DNA of 64,000 nt from Paraconexibacter algicola (GCF_003044185.1 NZ_PYYB01000001.1:186001-250000), one strand, 5' to 3'; shown: positions 39,632 to 48,400, numbered from the stretch's first letter. Numbers and translations: made by a program. The notes: generated from the sequence alone by a model not told the origin.

Positions 39632-40378
39632 GTGAGCGAGTTCACGCAGAGTGGTGAGCTGACGATCGAGCAGCTGGCCGCCGAGGTCGGCATGTCGGTG
39701 CGCAACATCCGCGCGCACCAGTCCCGCGGGCTGCTGGACCCGCCCGAGGTCCGCGGCCGCACCGGCTACTACGGGCCCCAGCACGTCGACCGGCTGCGGC
39801 TGATCCGCGACATGCAGGCCGACGGGCTGAACCTCGCCGCGATCTCGAAGCTCGTCGGGACCGGCGGCGAGGAGTTCGCCGGCTTCCGCCGCGCGCTCGC
39901 GACCCCGTTCGAGACCGCGGGCGCCCAGATCATGGACGGGCCCGAGGTCCGCGCCGCACTCGGCGGCGCCGTCTCGGAGGAGGTCATCGACCGGGCGCAG
40001 AAGCTCGGGCTGTTCCGGCCGCTCGGCGACGACCGCTTCGAGGTCACGAGCCCCCGGCTGCTGCGCGCCGCCGAGGAGATCACCGCGATCGGCCTGCCGC
40101 ACGAGGTCGGCCTCGACGTGCTCGAGAAGCTCGACCGCCACGCGCAGTCGATCGCCAAGATCTTCGTCGAGCTGTTCCTCGAGGAGATCTGGAAGCCGTT
40201 CCAGAAGGCCGGGATGCCCCCCGAGGACTGGGCGCGCGTCCGCGACGCCCTCGAGCGGCTGCGGCCGCTGGCGGGCGAGTCGCTGCTGGGCATGTTCGAG
40301 CCGGCGATGAGCGAGGCGGTCGAGCGCGCCGCCGACCGCGTCGCCGACAAGCTCGGCCGCGACGCACGCCGGTCCTGA
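39632..40378 (+). CDS. MerR-family transcriptional regulator
   Basis: 248 residues from GTG 39632. The MerR DNA-binding domain is at residues 9-80 (LTIEQLAAEVGMSVRNIRAH, QSRGLLDPPEVRGRTGYYGP, QHVDRLRLIRDMQADGLNLA). The C-terminal 165 residues are helical with no Cys cluster, so metal sensing through thiols is unlikely. Similar long MerR proteins regulate lipid or fatty-acid genes in actinobacteria. It is divergent from the 652-residue membrane protein, which is a likely target given the 19-base promoter spacer. Confidence 0.85.
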   Translation: MSEFTQSGELTIEQLAAEVGMSVRNIRAHQSRGLLDPPEVRGRTGYYGPQHVDRLRLIRDMQADGLNLAAISKLVGTGGEEFAGFRRALATPFETAGAQIMDGPEVRAALGGAVSEEVIDRAQKLGLFRPLGDDRFEVTSPRLLRAAEEITAIGLPHEVGLDVLEKLDRHAQSIAKIFVELFLEEIWKPFQKAGMPPEDWARVRDALERLRPLAGESLLGMFEPAMSEAVERAADRVADKLGRDARRS

Positions 40379-40405
40379 GCCCGGCCGGTCCCCTAGGGTC
40401 GGCAC

Positions 40406-40702
40406 ATGGAGCTCCACCACGTCCTCGTCTACGACTACGTCGCGGACATCCTCGAGCGCCGCGGCCCGCACCGCGACGCCCACCTCGCCCACGCGGGCGC
40501 GGCCCGCGACGCCGGCCGCCTGCTGTCGCTCGGCGCGCTCGGCGACCCGCCCCACGGCGCGCTGGGCGTCTTCGCCCCGGGGGTCACGGTCGAGGAGGTC
40601 GAGGCGTTCGCCGCCGAGGACCCGTACGTCCTCGCCGGGCTCGTCACCGCCCGCCGCGTCGAGCCGTGGACCGTCGCCGTCTCCGCCACGGTGGGAGGAT
40701 GA
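40406..40702 (+). CDS. YciI-related protein
   Basis: 98 residues. The small ferredoxin-like alpha+beta fold of the YCII family is recognisable: HHVLVYDYVADILERRGPHR, DAHLAHAGAARDAGRLLSLG, LGDPPHGALGVFAPG and DPYVLAGLVTARRVEPW. The family's His and Asp residues (the His after the first helix; EDPY) are kept. TAGGGT ends six bases before the ATG (leaderless). The stop overlaps the next reading frame region, where a glutathione S-transferase gene begins. A catalytic role is unproven. Confidence 0.85.
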   Translation: MELHHVLVYDYVADILERRGPHRDAHLAHAGAARDAGRLLSLGALGDPPHGALGVFAPGVTVEEVEAFAAEDPYVLAGLVTARRVEPWTVAVSATVGG

Positions 40703-40707
40703 GCGCC

Positions 40708-41376
40708 ATGTCCGACACCCCCCGCCTGTGGACGTTCAGCACCTCGCCCTTCGCCGGCAAGGTCCGCGTCGCCTTCGCCGAGAAGGGCCTGGAGCTCGAG
40801 CTGCACGAGATCCATCCCGCCAGCCGCCCGGCCCGCCTGCGCGAGCTCACGCCGATCGGGCGCGTGCCGGTGCTGGAGGTTCCCGGCGCCCCGCCGATCT
40901 TCGAGTCGTCGGTGATCTGCGAGTGGCTCGAGGACACGCACCCGGAGCCGCCCCTGTGGCCCGCCGACCCGGGCCTGCGCGGCTGGGCGCGCGCGTGGGC
41001 GAAGTGGATCGACGACCACGTCACCGCGAACTACTTCCTCGGGATGCGCAAGCTCGCGTTCGGCAAGGCGCCCGACGACCCCGAGGACATCACCGAGCAG
41101 CTGCACGCGAAGTGCGTCAAGCGGCTCGCGACGCTCGAGCCGGTCCTCGCGCAGCACGACGGCCCGTACCTGTGCGGCGACGCGTTCACGCTCGCCGACG
41201 TCGGAGCGATGCCCGTCGCCGCGCGCCTGCCCGCGTGGACGCCGCACCTCGTCGAGGCGGTCGACGCCCTGCCCGCGGTCAGCGCCTGGTTCGCCGCCCT
41301 GCGCGACCGGCCGACCGCGGCCGCCCTGGACGCCAAGGGCGACCCGGTCCACCGCGCCGAGCCGACGCCGGCCTGA
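40708..41376 (+). CDS. Glutathione S-transferase family protein
   Basis: 222 residues from ATG 40708, nine bases after GGGAGG; an in-frame ATG at 40699 overlapping the YciI stop is an alternative. The thioredoxin-like N-domain has TFSTSPFAGKVRVAFAEKGL, PIGRVPVLEV (cis-Pro) and FESSVICEWLEDTHPEPPLW (ES motif for the thiol ligand). The all-helical C-domain has LCGDAFTLADV. It probably conjugates or reduces small electrophiles. Since many actinobacteria lack glutathione, the natural thiol may differ. Confidence 0.88.
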   Translation: MSDTPRLWTFSTSPFAGKVRVAFAEKGLELELHEIHPASRPARLRELTPIGRVPVLEVPGAPPIFESSVICEWLEDTHPEPPLWPADPGLRGWARAWAKWIDDHVTANYFLGMRKLAFGKAPDDPEDITEQLHAKCVKRLATLEPVLAQHDGPYLCGDAFTLADVGAMPVAARLPAWTPHLVEAVDALPAVSAWFAALRDRPTAAALDAKGDPVHRAEPTPA

Positions 41377-41387
41377 CGCCCGGCGGC

Positions 41388-41416
41388 GCGCCGGTCGCGC
41401 GTCGCGCGACCGGCGC
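41388..41416. terminator. 13-bp stem hairpin between convergent genes
   Basis: GCGCCGGTCGCGC (41388-41400) pairs perfectly with GCGCGACCGGCGC (41404-41416) around GTC. It lies between the GST gene (ends 41376) and the carbonic anhydrase gene (ends 41428), serving both. Confidence 0.75.
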
Positions 41417-41427
41417 CGCGGGATCGC

Positions 41428-41928
41428 TCAGGCGACCTCGCGCAGCTCGCCGGTCGCGACGTCGAAGATCGCGCCGCGGACCTCGCCGACGTTCTTCAGG
41501 AACGCGCTCTCCTTGATCGTCTGCACGGACTCGCGGACGCTCGCCTCGAGGTCGGTGATCGTGCGCAGCCCCCAGGCGGGACGGCGGCCGGCGTGCTCGC
41601 GCATGAGCGCGTCGAACGCCTCGTCGGTCGTCTTCGTCAGGCCGCAGTCGGTGTGCTGGATGACGAGGACGTCGAGGGTGTTGAGGACGTGCTGCGACAC
41701 GCTGAGGGAGCGGATCGTGTCGTCGGTGACGACGCCGCCCGCGTTGCGGATGATGTGCGCGTCGCCCTCGTCGAGGCCGAGGAGCGAGAAGAGCCGCAGG
41801 CGCGCGTCCATGCAGGCGACGACCGCGATCGCCCGACCGGGCTCCGCCGTCTTGTCGGTGGCGTGGTAGCCGTCGGGCGCGTCCTTGTAGCGCGCGGCGT
41901 TGTCGAGGAGCTGATCGATGGTGCCCAT
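41428..41928 (-). CDS. Beta-class carbonic anhydrase
   Basis: 166 residues from ATG 41928. Zinc ligands and catalytic dyad are visible: VACMDARL (Cys, Asp, Arg) and QHTDCG (His, Cys), with HIIRNAGGVVTDDTIRSLSV between. It interconverts CO2 and bicarbonate in the cytoplasm. The protein is shorter than plant-type enzymes and matches the short actinobacterial beta class. It is encoded just downstream of the CoA hydrolase/transferase gene, 14 bases apart on the same strand. Confidence 0.94.
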   Translation of the reverse strand: MGTIDQLLDNAARYKDAPDGYHATDKTAEPGRAIAVVACMDARLRLFSLLGLDEGDAHIIRNAGGVVTDDTIRSLSVSQHVLNTLDVLVIQHTDCGLTKTTDEAFDALMREHAGRRPAWGLRTITDLEASVRESVQTIKESAFLKNVGEVRGAIFDVATGELREVA

Positions 41929-41942
41929 GGCCCGGAATCGAA

Positions 41943-43259
41943 TCAGATGACGGGCGAGCGGCCCTTGGAGGCCCGCTCGGCCGCCTCGCGCAGCTCGTCG
42001 CGGAACGCGGGCGCGGCGATCTCGGCGAGCGCGAGACCCCGCTGGTGCACGGTCAGACCCTCGAGCTCCGCGGCCCCGTGCTCGGTGATGACGACGTCGA
42101 CCTGGTGGCGGGGCGTGGTGATCACGGCGCCGGGCCCGAACCACGGCACGATCCGCGAGCGCACCTCGCCGCCGACGGTCGTCGTCGACGGCAGGCACAG
42201 CAGCGCCCGCTGCGCGAGCGACGTCCCCGGCCCGGCGATGAAGTCCTCCGCACCGCCGATCCCGGAGAACTGCCCGCCGTCGATGGTGTCCGCCACGACC
42301 TGCCCGTGGATGTCGACGGCGAGCGCGCCGTTGATCGTGACCATGCCGGCGTTGCGGGCGATGACCTCCGGGGCGTTGACGTGCTCGACCGGGAGGAACG
42401 CGACGTCGCGGTTGTCGTGCAGCCAGTCGTAGAGCTCCTGGCTGCCGAACGCGAACGTCGTGACGCTCACGCCGTCGAGATGGCCCTTGCGGTTGGTGAC
42501 CTTGCCGGCCTCGTGCAGGCGCATGCACCCGTCGGTGAACATCTCCGTGTGCAGGCCGTAGCCGCCGCCCTCGTCCTGCGCGAGCCGCGTGGCGATCGCG
42601 CTGGGGATCGAGCCGATGCCGGTCTGCAGCGTCGCGCCGTCGGCGATGAACCGGCGGGCGTGCGCGGCGATCGCCTCGTCGACGTCGCCGGCGGGCGCCT
42701 CGGGCAGGGCGATCGGGCCGAGCTCCCCGGCCACGAGGACGTCGATCTCGTCGACGTGCAGGGCGTGCCGGTGCTCGGGCGGGGCGCCGAACGTGCGCGG
42801 GAAGCGGTCGCTCGTCTCGACGACGAGCAGCCGGTCGGGGTCCGCGCCGGCGGCGCGCAGTGCGGCGATCGTGCCGCCCGCGTGCAGCGAGAGGCTGCAC
42901 CAGCCGTCGGCGTCCGGCGGGGCGGCGGCGGTGACCATGACGCGCGGCGGGGACTTCTCCAGCAGGGGCGCGAAGCGGCGGAAGTCCGCGGGCGCGAACG
43001 AGATGTTGGCCCCCTGGTCGCGCAGGGCCCGCTCGAACGGGCCGAAGAACCCCGAGAGGTAGTGGACGCCGGGCCGCGAGAACAGCTCGGTGCCGACCGC
43101 GAGCAGCGCCCCCGCGACGCGCAGGTCCTCCCAGTCGGTCCGTTGTCCCAGCGCGGCGAGCAGCGACGGCGGCTGGCCGGGGCCGAGCGGGATGCCCAGC
43201 GTGTCGCGGGTCTGCAGCAGGGCGGCGGCGTCGGCGGGCGTGACGGGAGTGGGCGGCAT
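41943..43259 (-). CDS. Acetyl-CoA hydrolase/transferase family protein
   Basis: 438 residues from ATG 43259 with GAGGGG directly upstream. Family motifs: ADGATLQTGIGSIPSAIATR, LHTEMFTDGCMRLHEAGKVT (the Glu of HTEM/F is the probable catalytic carboxylate), FAFGSQELYDWLHDNRDVAF, and VITEHGAAELEGLTVHQRGL near the end. It transfers CoA between carboxylic acids or hydrolyses acyl-CoA. Substrate is unknown; 4-hydroxybutyrate- or acetate-type transferases are alternatives. Probably co-transcribed with the carbonic anhydrase gene. Confidence 0.9.
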   Translation of the reverse strand: MPPTPVTPADAAALLQTRDTLGIPLGPGQPPSLLAALGQRTDWEDLRVAGALLAVGTELFSRPGVHYLSGFFGPFERALRDQGANISFAPADFRRFAPLLEKSPPRVMVTAAAPPDADGWCSLSLHAGGTIAALRAAGADPDRLLVVETSDRFPRTFGAPPEHRHALHVDEIDVLVAGELGPIALPEAPAGDVDEAIAAHARRFIADGATLQTGIGSIPSAIATRLAQDEGGGYGLHTEMFTDGCMRLHEAGKVTNRKGHLDGVSVTTFAFGSQELYDWLHDNRDVAFLPVEHVNAPEVIARNAGMVTINGALAVDIHGQVVADTIDGGQFSGIGGAEDFIAGPGTSLAQRALLCLPSTTTVGGEVRSRIVPWFGPGAVITTPRHQVDVVITEHGAAELEGLTVHQRGLALAEIAAPAFRDELREAAERASKGRSPVI

Positions 43260-43271
43260 CCCCCTCGACGC

Positions 43272-43277
43272 TATACG
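43272..43277. promoter_or_regulatory. Shared divergent -10 (TATA core)
   Basis: The sequence GCTATACGGT in the 30-base gap between the CoA hydrolase/transferase (minus, start 43259) and an SRPBCC gene (plus, start 43290) reads TATAGC on the minus strand and TATACG on the plus strand over the same bases. It is a second candidate bidirectional promoter. Confidence 0.4.
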
Positions 43278-43289
43278 GTGCCGCGCACC

Positions 43290-43715
43290 ATGCAGAAGAT
43301 CGCCATCGAGCACGACTTCACGGTGCCGGTGGAGCGCGCCTACGCGTTCCTGTCCGAGCACGAGAACCTCTCCACCCTCTTCCCGGCGAAGGTCACCCGC
43401 GTCAAGGACGGCGACGACGGCACCCGCAACGGCGTCGGGTCGGTCCGCAAGCTGCAGATCGCGATCCTCCCGCCGTTCGAGGAGACGAACATCAAGGTCG
43501 TGGAGAACGAGCTCGTCGAGTACCGGATCACCAAGGGGTCGCCGCTGCGCGACCACCAGGGCCGGATGACGTTCAGCGCCCGTCCCGACGGCGGCAGCCA
43601 CCTGCGCTACGAGATCGAGTTCCGCGCCGTCGTGCCGGGCCTCGACGCGATCGTCGCGAAGGCCCTCAAGCGCGACATCGCCAAGGGGCTGGCGAAGGTC
43701 GACCACCTCGCCTGA
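43290..43715 (+). CDS. SRPBCC family protein
   Basis: 141 residues from ATG 43290. IAIEHDFTVPVERAYAFLSE then HENLSTLFPAKVTRVKDG is the opening of the START/polyketide-cyclase fold. GTRNGVGSVRKLQIAILPPF followed by EETNIKVVENELVEYRITKG and the terminal helix (DAIVAKALKRDIAKGLAKV) complete it. A hydrophobic ligand is likely. It precedes the alpha/beta hydrolase gene by only five bases, so they form one operon. Confidence 0.85.
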   Translation: MQKIAIEHDFTVPVERAYAFLSEHENLSTLFPAKVTRVKDGDDGTRNGVGSVRKLQIAILPPFEETNIKVVENELVEYRITKGSPLRDHQGRMTFSARPDGGSHLRYEIEFRAVVPGLDAIVAKALKRDIAKGLAKVDHLA

Positions 43716-43720
43716 GCGCC

Positions 43721-44725
43721 GTGGGAGCCCGCCGCACGCTGCTGACCGCGCTGGGCGGCGCCGCCGGGACGGCGGCCGCCTGGGAGCTGCAGCGCCGCCG
43801 TGACGGCGCGCGCGTGGCGCGCGACCCCGAGCACGAGCTCCTGCACCGGCCGCTGCACGGCCGCGCGCAGGAGGTGGTCTCGCAGGACGGCACGACGCTG
43901 CACGTCGAGGAGTTCGGTCCGGCGGACGGGCCGACGCTCGTGCTCGCGCACGGCTGGACCTGCCAGATCCGCTTCTGGACCCGCCAGATCCAGGCGCTGT
44001 CGCCGGACATCCGCGTCGTGGCCTACGACCAGCGCGGCCACGGCCGCAGCGGGCGCGCGGCCGACGACGAGTACGGGATCGAGCGGTTCGGCCACGACCT
44101 CGCCGCGGTGCTCGAGGCGACCGTTCCGGAGGGTCGGCGTGCGGTCGTCGCCGGGCACTCGCTCGGCGGCATGAGCATCGTCTCCTACGCGGGGCTCCAC
44201 ATGGGCGAGGTCCGCGATCGGCTCGCGGCCGCGGCGCTCGTGAACACCGGGATGGGCGACCTGATCCAGAAGGCCCTGATCCTGCCGGTGAGGACGCCCC
44301 TGGCGAGGGTCGAGCAGCTCGTCGGCTCCGCGGCGCTCAGCGCGCCGCTGCCGCTGCCCGCCGGCCCGACGCCGCTCGCCCACCGGGTCGTGAAGTACGT
44401 GGCCCTCTCGCCGGACGCGACCCCCGCCCAGGTCGCCTTCAGCGAGGAGCTCGTCGTCGACTGCCGGCCCGACGTGCGCGGTGCCGTCGGCGGGGCGCTG
44501 ACCCGACTGGACCTCCATGCCGCGGTCGCGCGGCTCGACGTGCCGACGCTGGTGATCTGCGGGGAGCGCGACAAGCTCACGCCGCCCGAGCACGCCGAGC
44601 GACTGCACGCGGAGCTGCCGCGCCCGCTGGGGCTGCTGCGGCTGCCCGGCGGTCACATGGGTCCGCTCGAGCACGCCGACCGCGTCTCGGCCGCGTTGCG
44701 GCGGCTCGTCGGCGACAGCCGGTAG
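43721..44725 (+). CDS. Alpha/beta hydrolase
   Basis: 334 residues from GTG 43721. An N-terminal hydrophobic/Arg segment (LLTALGGAAGTAAAWELQRR) may be a signal anchor. The hydrolase core has LAHGWTCQIRFWTRQ (oxyanion HGW), nucleophile elbow VAGHSLGGMS, acid near LVICGERDKLTPPEH, and catalytic His in LPGGHMGPLEH. It probably hydrolyses esters. It shares an operon with the SRPBCC gene just upstream; the pair could handle one hydrophobic substrate. It converges with the TetR gene at 44743. Confidence 0.9.
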   Translation: MGARRTLLTALGGAAGTAAAWELQRRRDGARVARDPEHELLHRPLHGRAQEVVSQDGTTLHVEEFGPADGPTLVLAHGWTCQIRFWTRQIQALSPDIRVVAYDQRGHGRSGRAADDEYGIERFGHDLAAVLEATVPEGRRAVVAGHSLGGMSIVSYAGLHMGEVRDRLAAAALVNTGMGDLIQKALILPVRTPLARVEQLVGSAALSAPLPLPAGPTPLAHRVVKYVALSPDATPAQVAFSEELVVDCRPDVRGAVGGALTRLDLHAAVARLDVPTLVICGERDKLTPPEHAERLHAELPRPLGLLRLPGGHMGPLEHADRVSAALRRLVGDSR

Positions 44726-44742
44726 CCGCTCGCCGATCGGCG

Positions 44743-45372
44743 CTAGTCGCGGCTGATCGACTGCAGCAGCGTGCGGGTGAAGTCGACGATCCGGTCCGGG
44801 TCGTTGGCGTGCGGGTCCTCGAGCACCAGCCGGGCGGTGTCCTCCAGGACGGTGATGAGCAGCCGCGTGAACAGCGCCGGGTCGAGGCCCCTCGGCCCGC
44901 CGCGCTGCTCGAGCCCCCAGGCGATGACCGGGACGATCAGGCCGCTGACCGCGTCCTTGGCCCGCTGGATGACGCCCCGCAGCTCGGCGGGCGCCCCGTC
45001 GATCGGCAGCAGCGCGAGCCGCCAGGTGATGGGGTCGTCGTGCACGCCGCGCAGGAAGCCGTGCAGGGCCTCCAGCAGCAGCGCGTCGGGGTCCTCCCCG
45101 ACGGGCGCGTCGGGGACCACCCGGCGGATGCCCTGCAGCGCCCGGTTCTCGGTTCGCGCGATGAGCGCGTGCTGCATGCCCTCGAGGTTGCCGAAGTGCG
45201 CGTACACGACGGTACGCGCGATGCCCGCCTCGCGGGCGATCCGGTCGATCGACGCCGCGCCGTAGCCCTCGGACAGGACGAGGTCGGCGAGCACGTCGAG
45301 CAGCTGCTCGCGGCGCTCGTCGGCGGACATCCTCCTCGTCGGTCGTGCGGCCACGGACACAGTGTCGCGCAC
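44743..45372 (-). CDS. TetR-family transcriptional regulator
   Basis: 209 residues if started at GTG 45372. A start at the downstream ATG (MSADERREQLLDVLADLVLS) directly after AGGAGG is possible but has no spacing. The HTH reads EGYGAASIDRIAREAGIART then VVYAHFGNLEGMQHAL. The C-terminal ligand domain is helical and unassigned. It converges with the hydrolase gene; the RTX-like gene ends 27 bases upstream of the start codon on the same strand. Confidence 0.87.
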   Translation of the reverse strand: MRDTVSVAARPTRRMSADERREQLLDVLADLVLSEGYGAASIDRIAREAGIARTVVYAHFGNLEGMQHALIARTENRALQGIRRVVPDAPVGEDPDALLLEALHGFLRGVHDDPITWRLALLPIDGAPAELRGVIQRAKDAVSGLIVPVIAWGLEQRGGPRGLDPALFTRLLITVLEDTARLVLEDPHANDPDRIVDFTRTLLQSISRD

Positions 45373-45399
45373 GCCGTGGACGCCGCGGACGCGCCAGGG

Positions 45400-46845
45400 T
45401 CAGCCGATGACGATCTCGCAGTTGCGGGTGACGTCGCGCGAGTCCTTCTCGACGCGGTCGCGGCCCGGCCCGCAGTCGATGACGTCGCGGCTGCCGCCGA
45501 CGGCGCGGATCGTGTCGTCGCCGCGCCCGCCGAGGATCCGGTCGACGCCGAATCCGCCGTTGAGGGTGTCGTCGCCGTCACCGCCGACGAGGGTGTCCTC
45601 CCCGCGGCCGCCCTCGAGCTCGTCGTTGCCGGGCCCGCCGACGAGGCGGTCGTTCCCGGTGCGGCCGAACAGGGAGTCGGCGCCGCTGTCCCCGTAGAGC
45701 TTGTCGCTGCCGCCGGCGCCCTCGAGGAAGTCGTCGCCGCCACGGCCGCGGATCGTGTTGGCGCGGTCGGTGCCGACGATCCGCTCGGCGATGCCGCGCC
45801 CGGGGCAGCGCTGGCGGCGCAGCTGGCAGTTGGGGAGCGTCTCGTACTCGAGCGCCTTGCGGACGAGCTCGTCGTCCCACGGGACACCGGCCGCGACGAA
45901 GCGGTCGCGGAAGTCGGTGAAGCGCGGGACGCGGGCGCCCGCGTCGCGGACGGTGAAGGTCTCGCAGCCGGCGAACCCGACGGTGCGGGGCAGCCGGTTG
46001 GCGGCGCGGCGACGGGCCGCGTCGGGCGTGAGGACGACGACGTCGGCGCCGTCGCCGCAGTCGGCGACCTGGACGGACCCGCCGACGTGCAGGACGTCGT
46101 TCCCCGGTCCGCCCTCGAGCGTCGCGGACTCCCGGTCGCCGGAGACCCAGAGCGTGTCGTCGCCGTTGCCGCCGACGAGTCGGCCCGAGCCGGTGTCGAC
46201 GAGCAGGTCGTCGCCGTCGCCGCCCACCGCCGCCCGGCCGCGGAACTGGCCGCTACCGGCGAACAGCGCGTCGTTGCCGGGCCCGCCGTCGAGGCCGTCG
46301 TTCCCGGTGCCGCCGCTGAGCAGGTCGTTGCCGGGCCCGCCCTCCAGCCGCGCGTCCTTGCCCGCGTTGCCGATGAGGACGTCGTCGCCCTCGCCGCCGT
46401 CGAGGAGCTTGTCGTCGCCGAAGCGGGACTCGCCGAGGAAGTCGTTGCCGGCCTGGCCGCGCAGCGTGTCGTCGCCGTCGTAGCCGTCGAGGCGGTCGTT
46501 GCCCGGCCCGCCCTCGAGCGTGTCGTTGCCGGTGAAGCCGTAGAGGACGTCGTCGCCGTCCTCGCCGCGCAGCAGGTCGTTGCCGGAGCCGCCGTCGAGG
46601 TCGTCGTTCCCCGGCCCGCCGAACAGCCGGTCGGCGGCGGTCCCCCCGCTCAGCAGGTCGTTGCCGCCGAGGCCGAACAGGGTGTCGGCCGAGCCGCGGC
46701 CGCGGAGCGTGTCGTTCTGCTCGGTGCCACGCAGGGTGTCGGCGAGGCGGCCGCCGTCGCGGGTGGCGGCGAGCGCGGGGACGGCGGCGGCGAGCCCGGT
46801 GACGGTGAGCAGCAGGGCGACGGGGCGGGAGCGGATCTGGACCAT
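45400..46845 (-). CDS. Secreted RTX-like calcium-binding repeat protein
   Basis: 481 residues. A signal peptide spans about residues 1-27 (PVALLLTVTGLAAAVPALAA). Two RTX blocks of GGxGNDxLxG nonapeptides (about 33-270 and 365-455) flank a non-repeat domain (about 275-360) with Cys residues (GFAGCETFTV, LPNCQLRRQRCPGRG). It ends with the pattern DVIDCGPGRDRVEKDSRDVT then RNCEIVIG, a Cys-paired tail. The giant protein at 1304 has a related sequence (VGCDAGTDTAEADGDDAITA followed by CERV) before its C-terminal domains. Secreted or surface location is expected. Confidence 0.9.
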   Translation of the reverse strand: MVQIRSRPVALLLTVTGLAAAVPALAATRDGGRLADTLRGTEQNDTLRGRGSADTLFGLGGNDLLSGGTAADRLFGGPGNDDLDGGSGNDLLRGEDGDDVLYGFTGNDTLEGGPGNDRLDGYDGDDTLRGQAGNDFLGESRFGDDKLLDGGEGDDVLIGNAGKDARLEGGPGNDLLSGGTGNDGLDGGPGNDALFAGSGQFRGRAAVGGDGDDLLVDTGSGRLVGGNGDDTLWVSGDRESATLEGGPGNDVLHVGGSVQVADCGDGADVVVLTPDAARRRAANRLPRTVGFAGCETFTVRDAGARVPRFTDFRDRFVAAGVPWDDELVRKALEYETLPNCQLRRQRCPGRGIAERIVGTDRANTIRGRGGDDFLEGAGGSDKLYGDSGADSLFGRTGNDRLVGGPGNDELEGGRGEDTLVGGDGDDTLNGGFGVDRILGGRGDDTIRAVGGSRDVIDCGPGRDRVEKDSRDVTRNCEIVIG

Positions 46846-46900
46846 GCCCGCTTCAACACCCCGGCGGCCCGGAGTTGCGGCGCGCGCCGCCGATCTCGCG

Positions 46901-48142
46901 TCAGCGGCGTCGCAGCGGGTCGGCCGGGTCGCGCTCGTCGACGCCGTGGGGCGAGCCGTAGTCGGCGAGCAGGTCGAGGAACGGCTGTGCCTCGAACGCC
47001 TCCGGCCCGAGCACCCCGGCGCCGCTCCAGACGCCTTCGGCGAGCAGCTCGAGCGCGACGACCGGGTTGATCGCGGTCTGCCAGACGACCGCCTGGCAGC
47101 CGTCCTCGCGCATCGTGCGCTCGTTGTCGACCACGTGGTAGAGGTAGGTGGCGCGCGGCTGCCCGTCCTTGCCGGTGCCGGTGACGATCGTGCCCGCGCA
47201 GGTGCGGCCGGTCATCTTGTCGCCGAGCGTCGCCGGGTCCGGGAGGGCGGCGGCGACGACGTCGCGCGGGGAGACCAGCTGCCCCCGCACGTCGATCGGC
47301 GTCGTGCCGTCGAGGCCGAGCAGGTTCAGGGTGCGCAGGACGCCGATGAACTCCTCCCCGAGGCCGTACTTGAACGTCACGCGGTTGCAGTCGACCCATC
47401 GCGGGATCAGCACGACCTCCTCGTGCTCGACGTTCACGCACTCGACCGGGCCGATGCCCTCGGGGAACTCGAAGACCTCGGGCTCGCTGAACGGCTCGGT
47501 CACGTAGAAGCCGCGCTCCTTCTCCCAGATCAGCGGCGGGTTCAGGCACTCCTCGATCGTCGTCCAGATCGAGAACGTCGGGGCGAAGGCGTAGCCCGCG
47601 ACCTCGAGGTCGGCGCCGTCGCGGACCCCGATCTCGTCGATCGCCGAGAACATCGTGTCGGCGGCGTGACGGGCGAACACGTCGCTGGCGCCCGGCTCGA
47701 CCCCGATCCCGACGAGCGCGAGCTGCCCGTCGGCCTCCCACGCGTCGTGCTCGGCGAACTGGGCGTCGCCGAGCATCACGCCCGTGCGGGCGTACGGCTC
47801 CTCGGGGTGGCGCTCGGAGAGCGTCATCGCCATGTCGAGGTAGGTCACGCCGGCGCGCCGCGCGGCGGCGAAGATCGGCGGGTTGAGCCGCGGGTCGCAC
47901 GCGTTGAGGACGTGCGTGGCACGGTGCTCCTCGATGACCGCGACGATCGCGTCCGCGTCGGAGGCGTCGCACGCGACGCCGCTGATGCGGTCGTCCCCGG
48001 TGCGGGCGGCGGCGGCCCGGGCGCGGTCGGCGTCGAGGTCGCCGAGGACGAGCGTCTGGAAGAACGAGCGGTGTCGGGCGATGGAGGCGACCGCGGCACC
48101 GACGCCGCCGGAGCCCACGACCAGGATGCGCATGTCGGGCAT
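46901..48142 (-). CDS. Saccharopine dehydrogenase family protein
   Basis: 413 residues from ATG 48142 (ATG 48133 also possible). The Rossmann motif is MRILVVGSGGVGAAVASIAR, with the Asp of GDLDADRAR suggesting NAD preference. The substrate domain has ACDPRLNPPIFAAARRAGVT then YLDMAMT, GIGVEPGASDVFARHAAD, and the C-terminal hydrophobic VWQTAINPVVALELLAEGVW then SGAGVLGPEAF region, typical of the lysine-pathway-type enzymes. It is closer to true saccharopine/carboxynorspermidine-type reductases than the protein at 8541. The physiological reaction is not determined. Confidence 0.88.
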   Translation of the reverse strand: MPDMRILVVGSGGVGAAVASIARHRSFFQTLVLGDLDADRARAAAARTGDDRISGVACDASDADAIVAVIEEHRATHVLNACDPRLNPPIFAAARRAGVTYLDMAMTLSERHPEEPYARTGVMLGDAQFAEHDAWEADGQLALVGIGVEPGASDVFARHAADTMFSAIDEIGVRDGADLEVAGYAFAPTFSIWTTIEECLNPPLIWEKERGFYVTEPFSEPEVFEFPEGIGPVECVNVEHEEVVLIPRWVDCNRVTFKYGLGEEFIGVLRTLNLLGLDGTTPIDVRGQLVSPRDVVAAALPDPATLGDKMTGRTCAGTIVTGTGKDGQPRATYLYHVVDNERTMREDGCQAVVWQTAINPVVALELLAEGVWSGAGVLGPEAFEAQPFLDLLADYGSPHGVDERDPADPLRRR

Positions 48143-48184
48143 GGCCGCGACCCTGGCCGCTGGCCGCACCGCCGTCAAGGGCGG

Positions 48185-48400
48185 TCACTCCTCGGTGGCG
48201 AACCAGCGGTGCGCCTCGTGGACGACGCGGCGCTCCTCCTCCAGGCGCCACAGCGTCGGGGCGAGCACGCGGGCGGCGATACCGGTGGCGGCGGCGAGCT
48301 GCTCGAGCGTCGCCCCCGGCTCGTCGACGAGCGCCTGCAGGACGGTGCGGTCCCGGGCGGGACGGCCGTACGGGGACTCCGCGTCGGTGGGGACGGTCAT
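48185..48400 (-). CDS. Small winged-helix-like protein
   Basis: 71 residues from ATG 48400; an ATG at 48436 would add 12 residues. TVLQALVDEPGATLEQLAAA then TGIAARVLAPTLWRLEEERR and VVHEAHRWFATEE is a winged helix-turn-helix pattern (helix-turn-helix followed by a beta wing). It may be a small DNA-binding protein, or the HTH half of a lost larger gene. Neighbours give no target. Confidence 0.6.
   Translation of the reverse strand: MTVPTDAESPYGRPARDRTVLQALVDEPGATLEQLAAATGIAARVLAPTLWRLEEERRVVHEAHRWFATEE

Noticed and set aside
8541-48142. Calling the genes at 8541 and 46901 a lysine-biosynthesis pair.
   Set aside because: They are 37 kb apart, belong to different branches of the saccharopine dehydrogenase-like family, and no other lysine gene is present.
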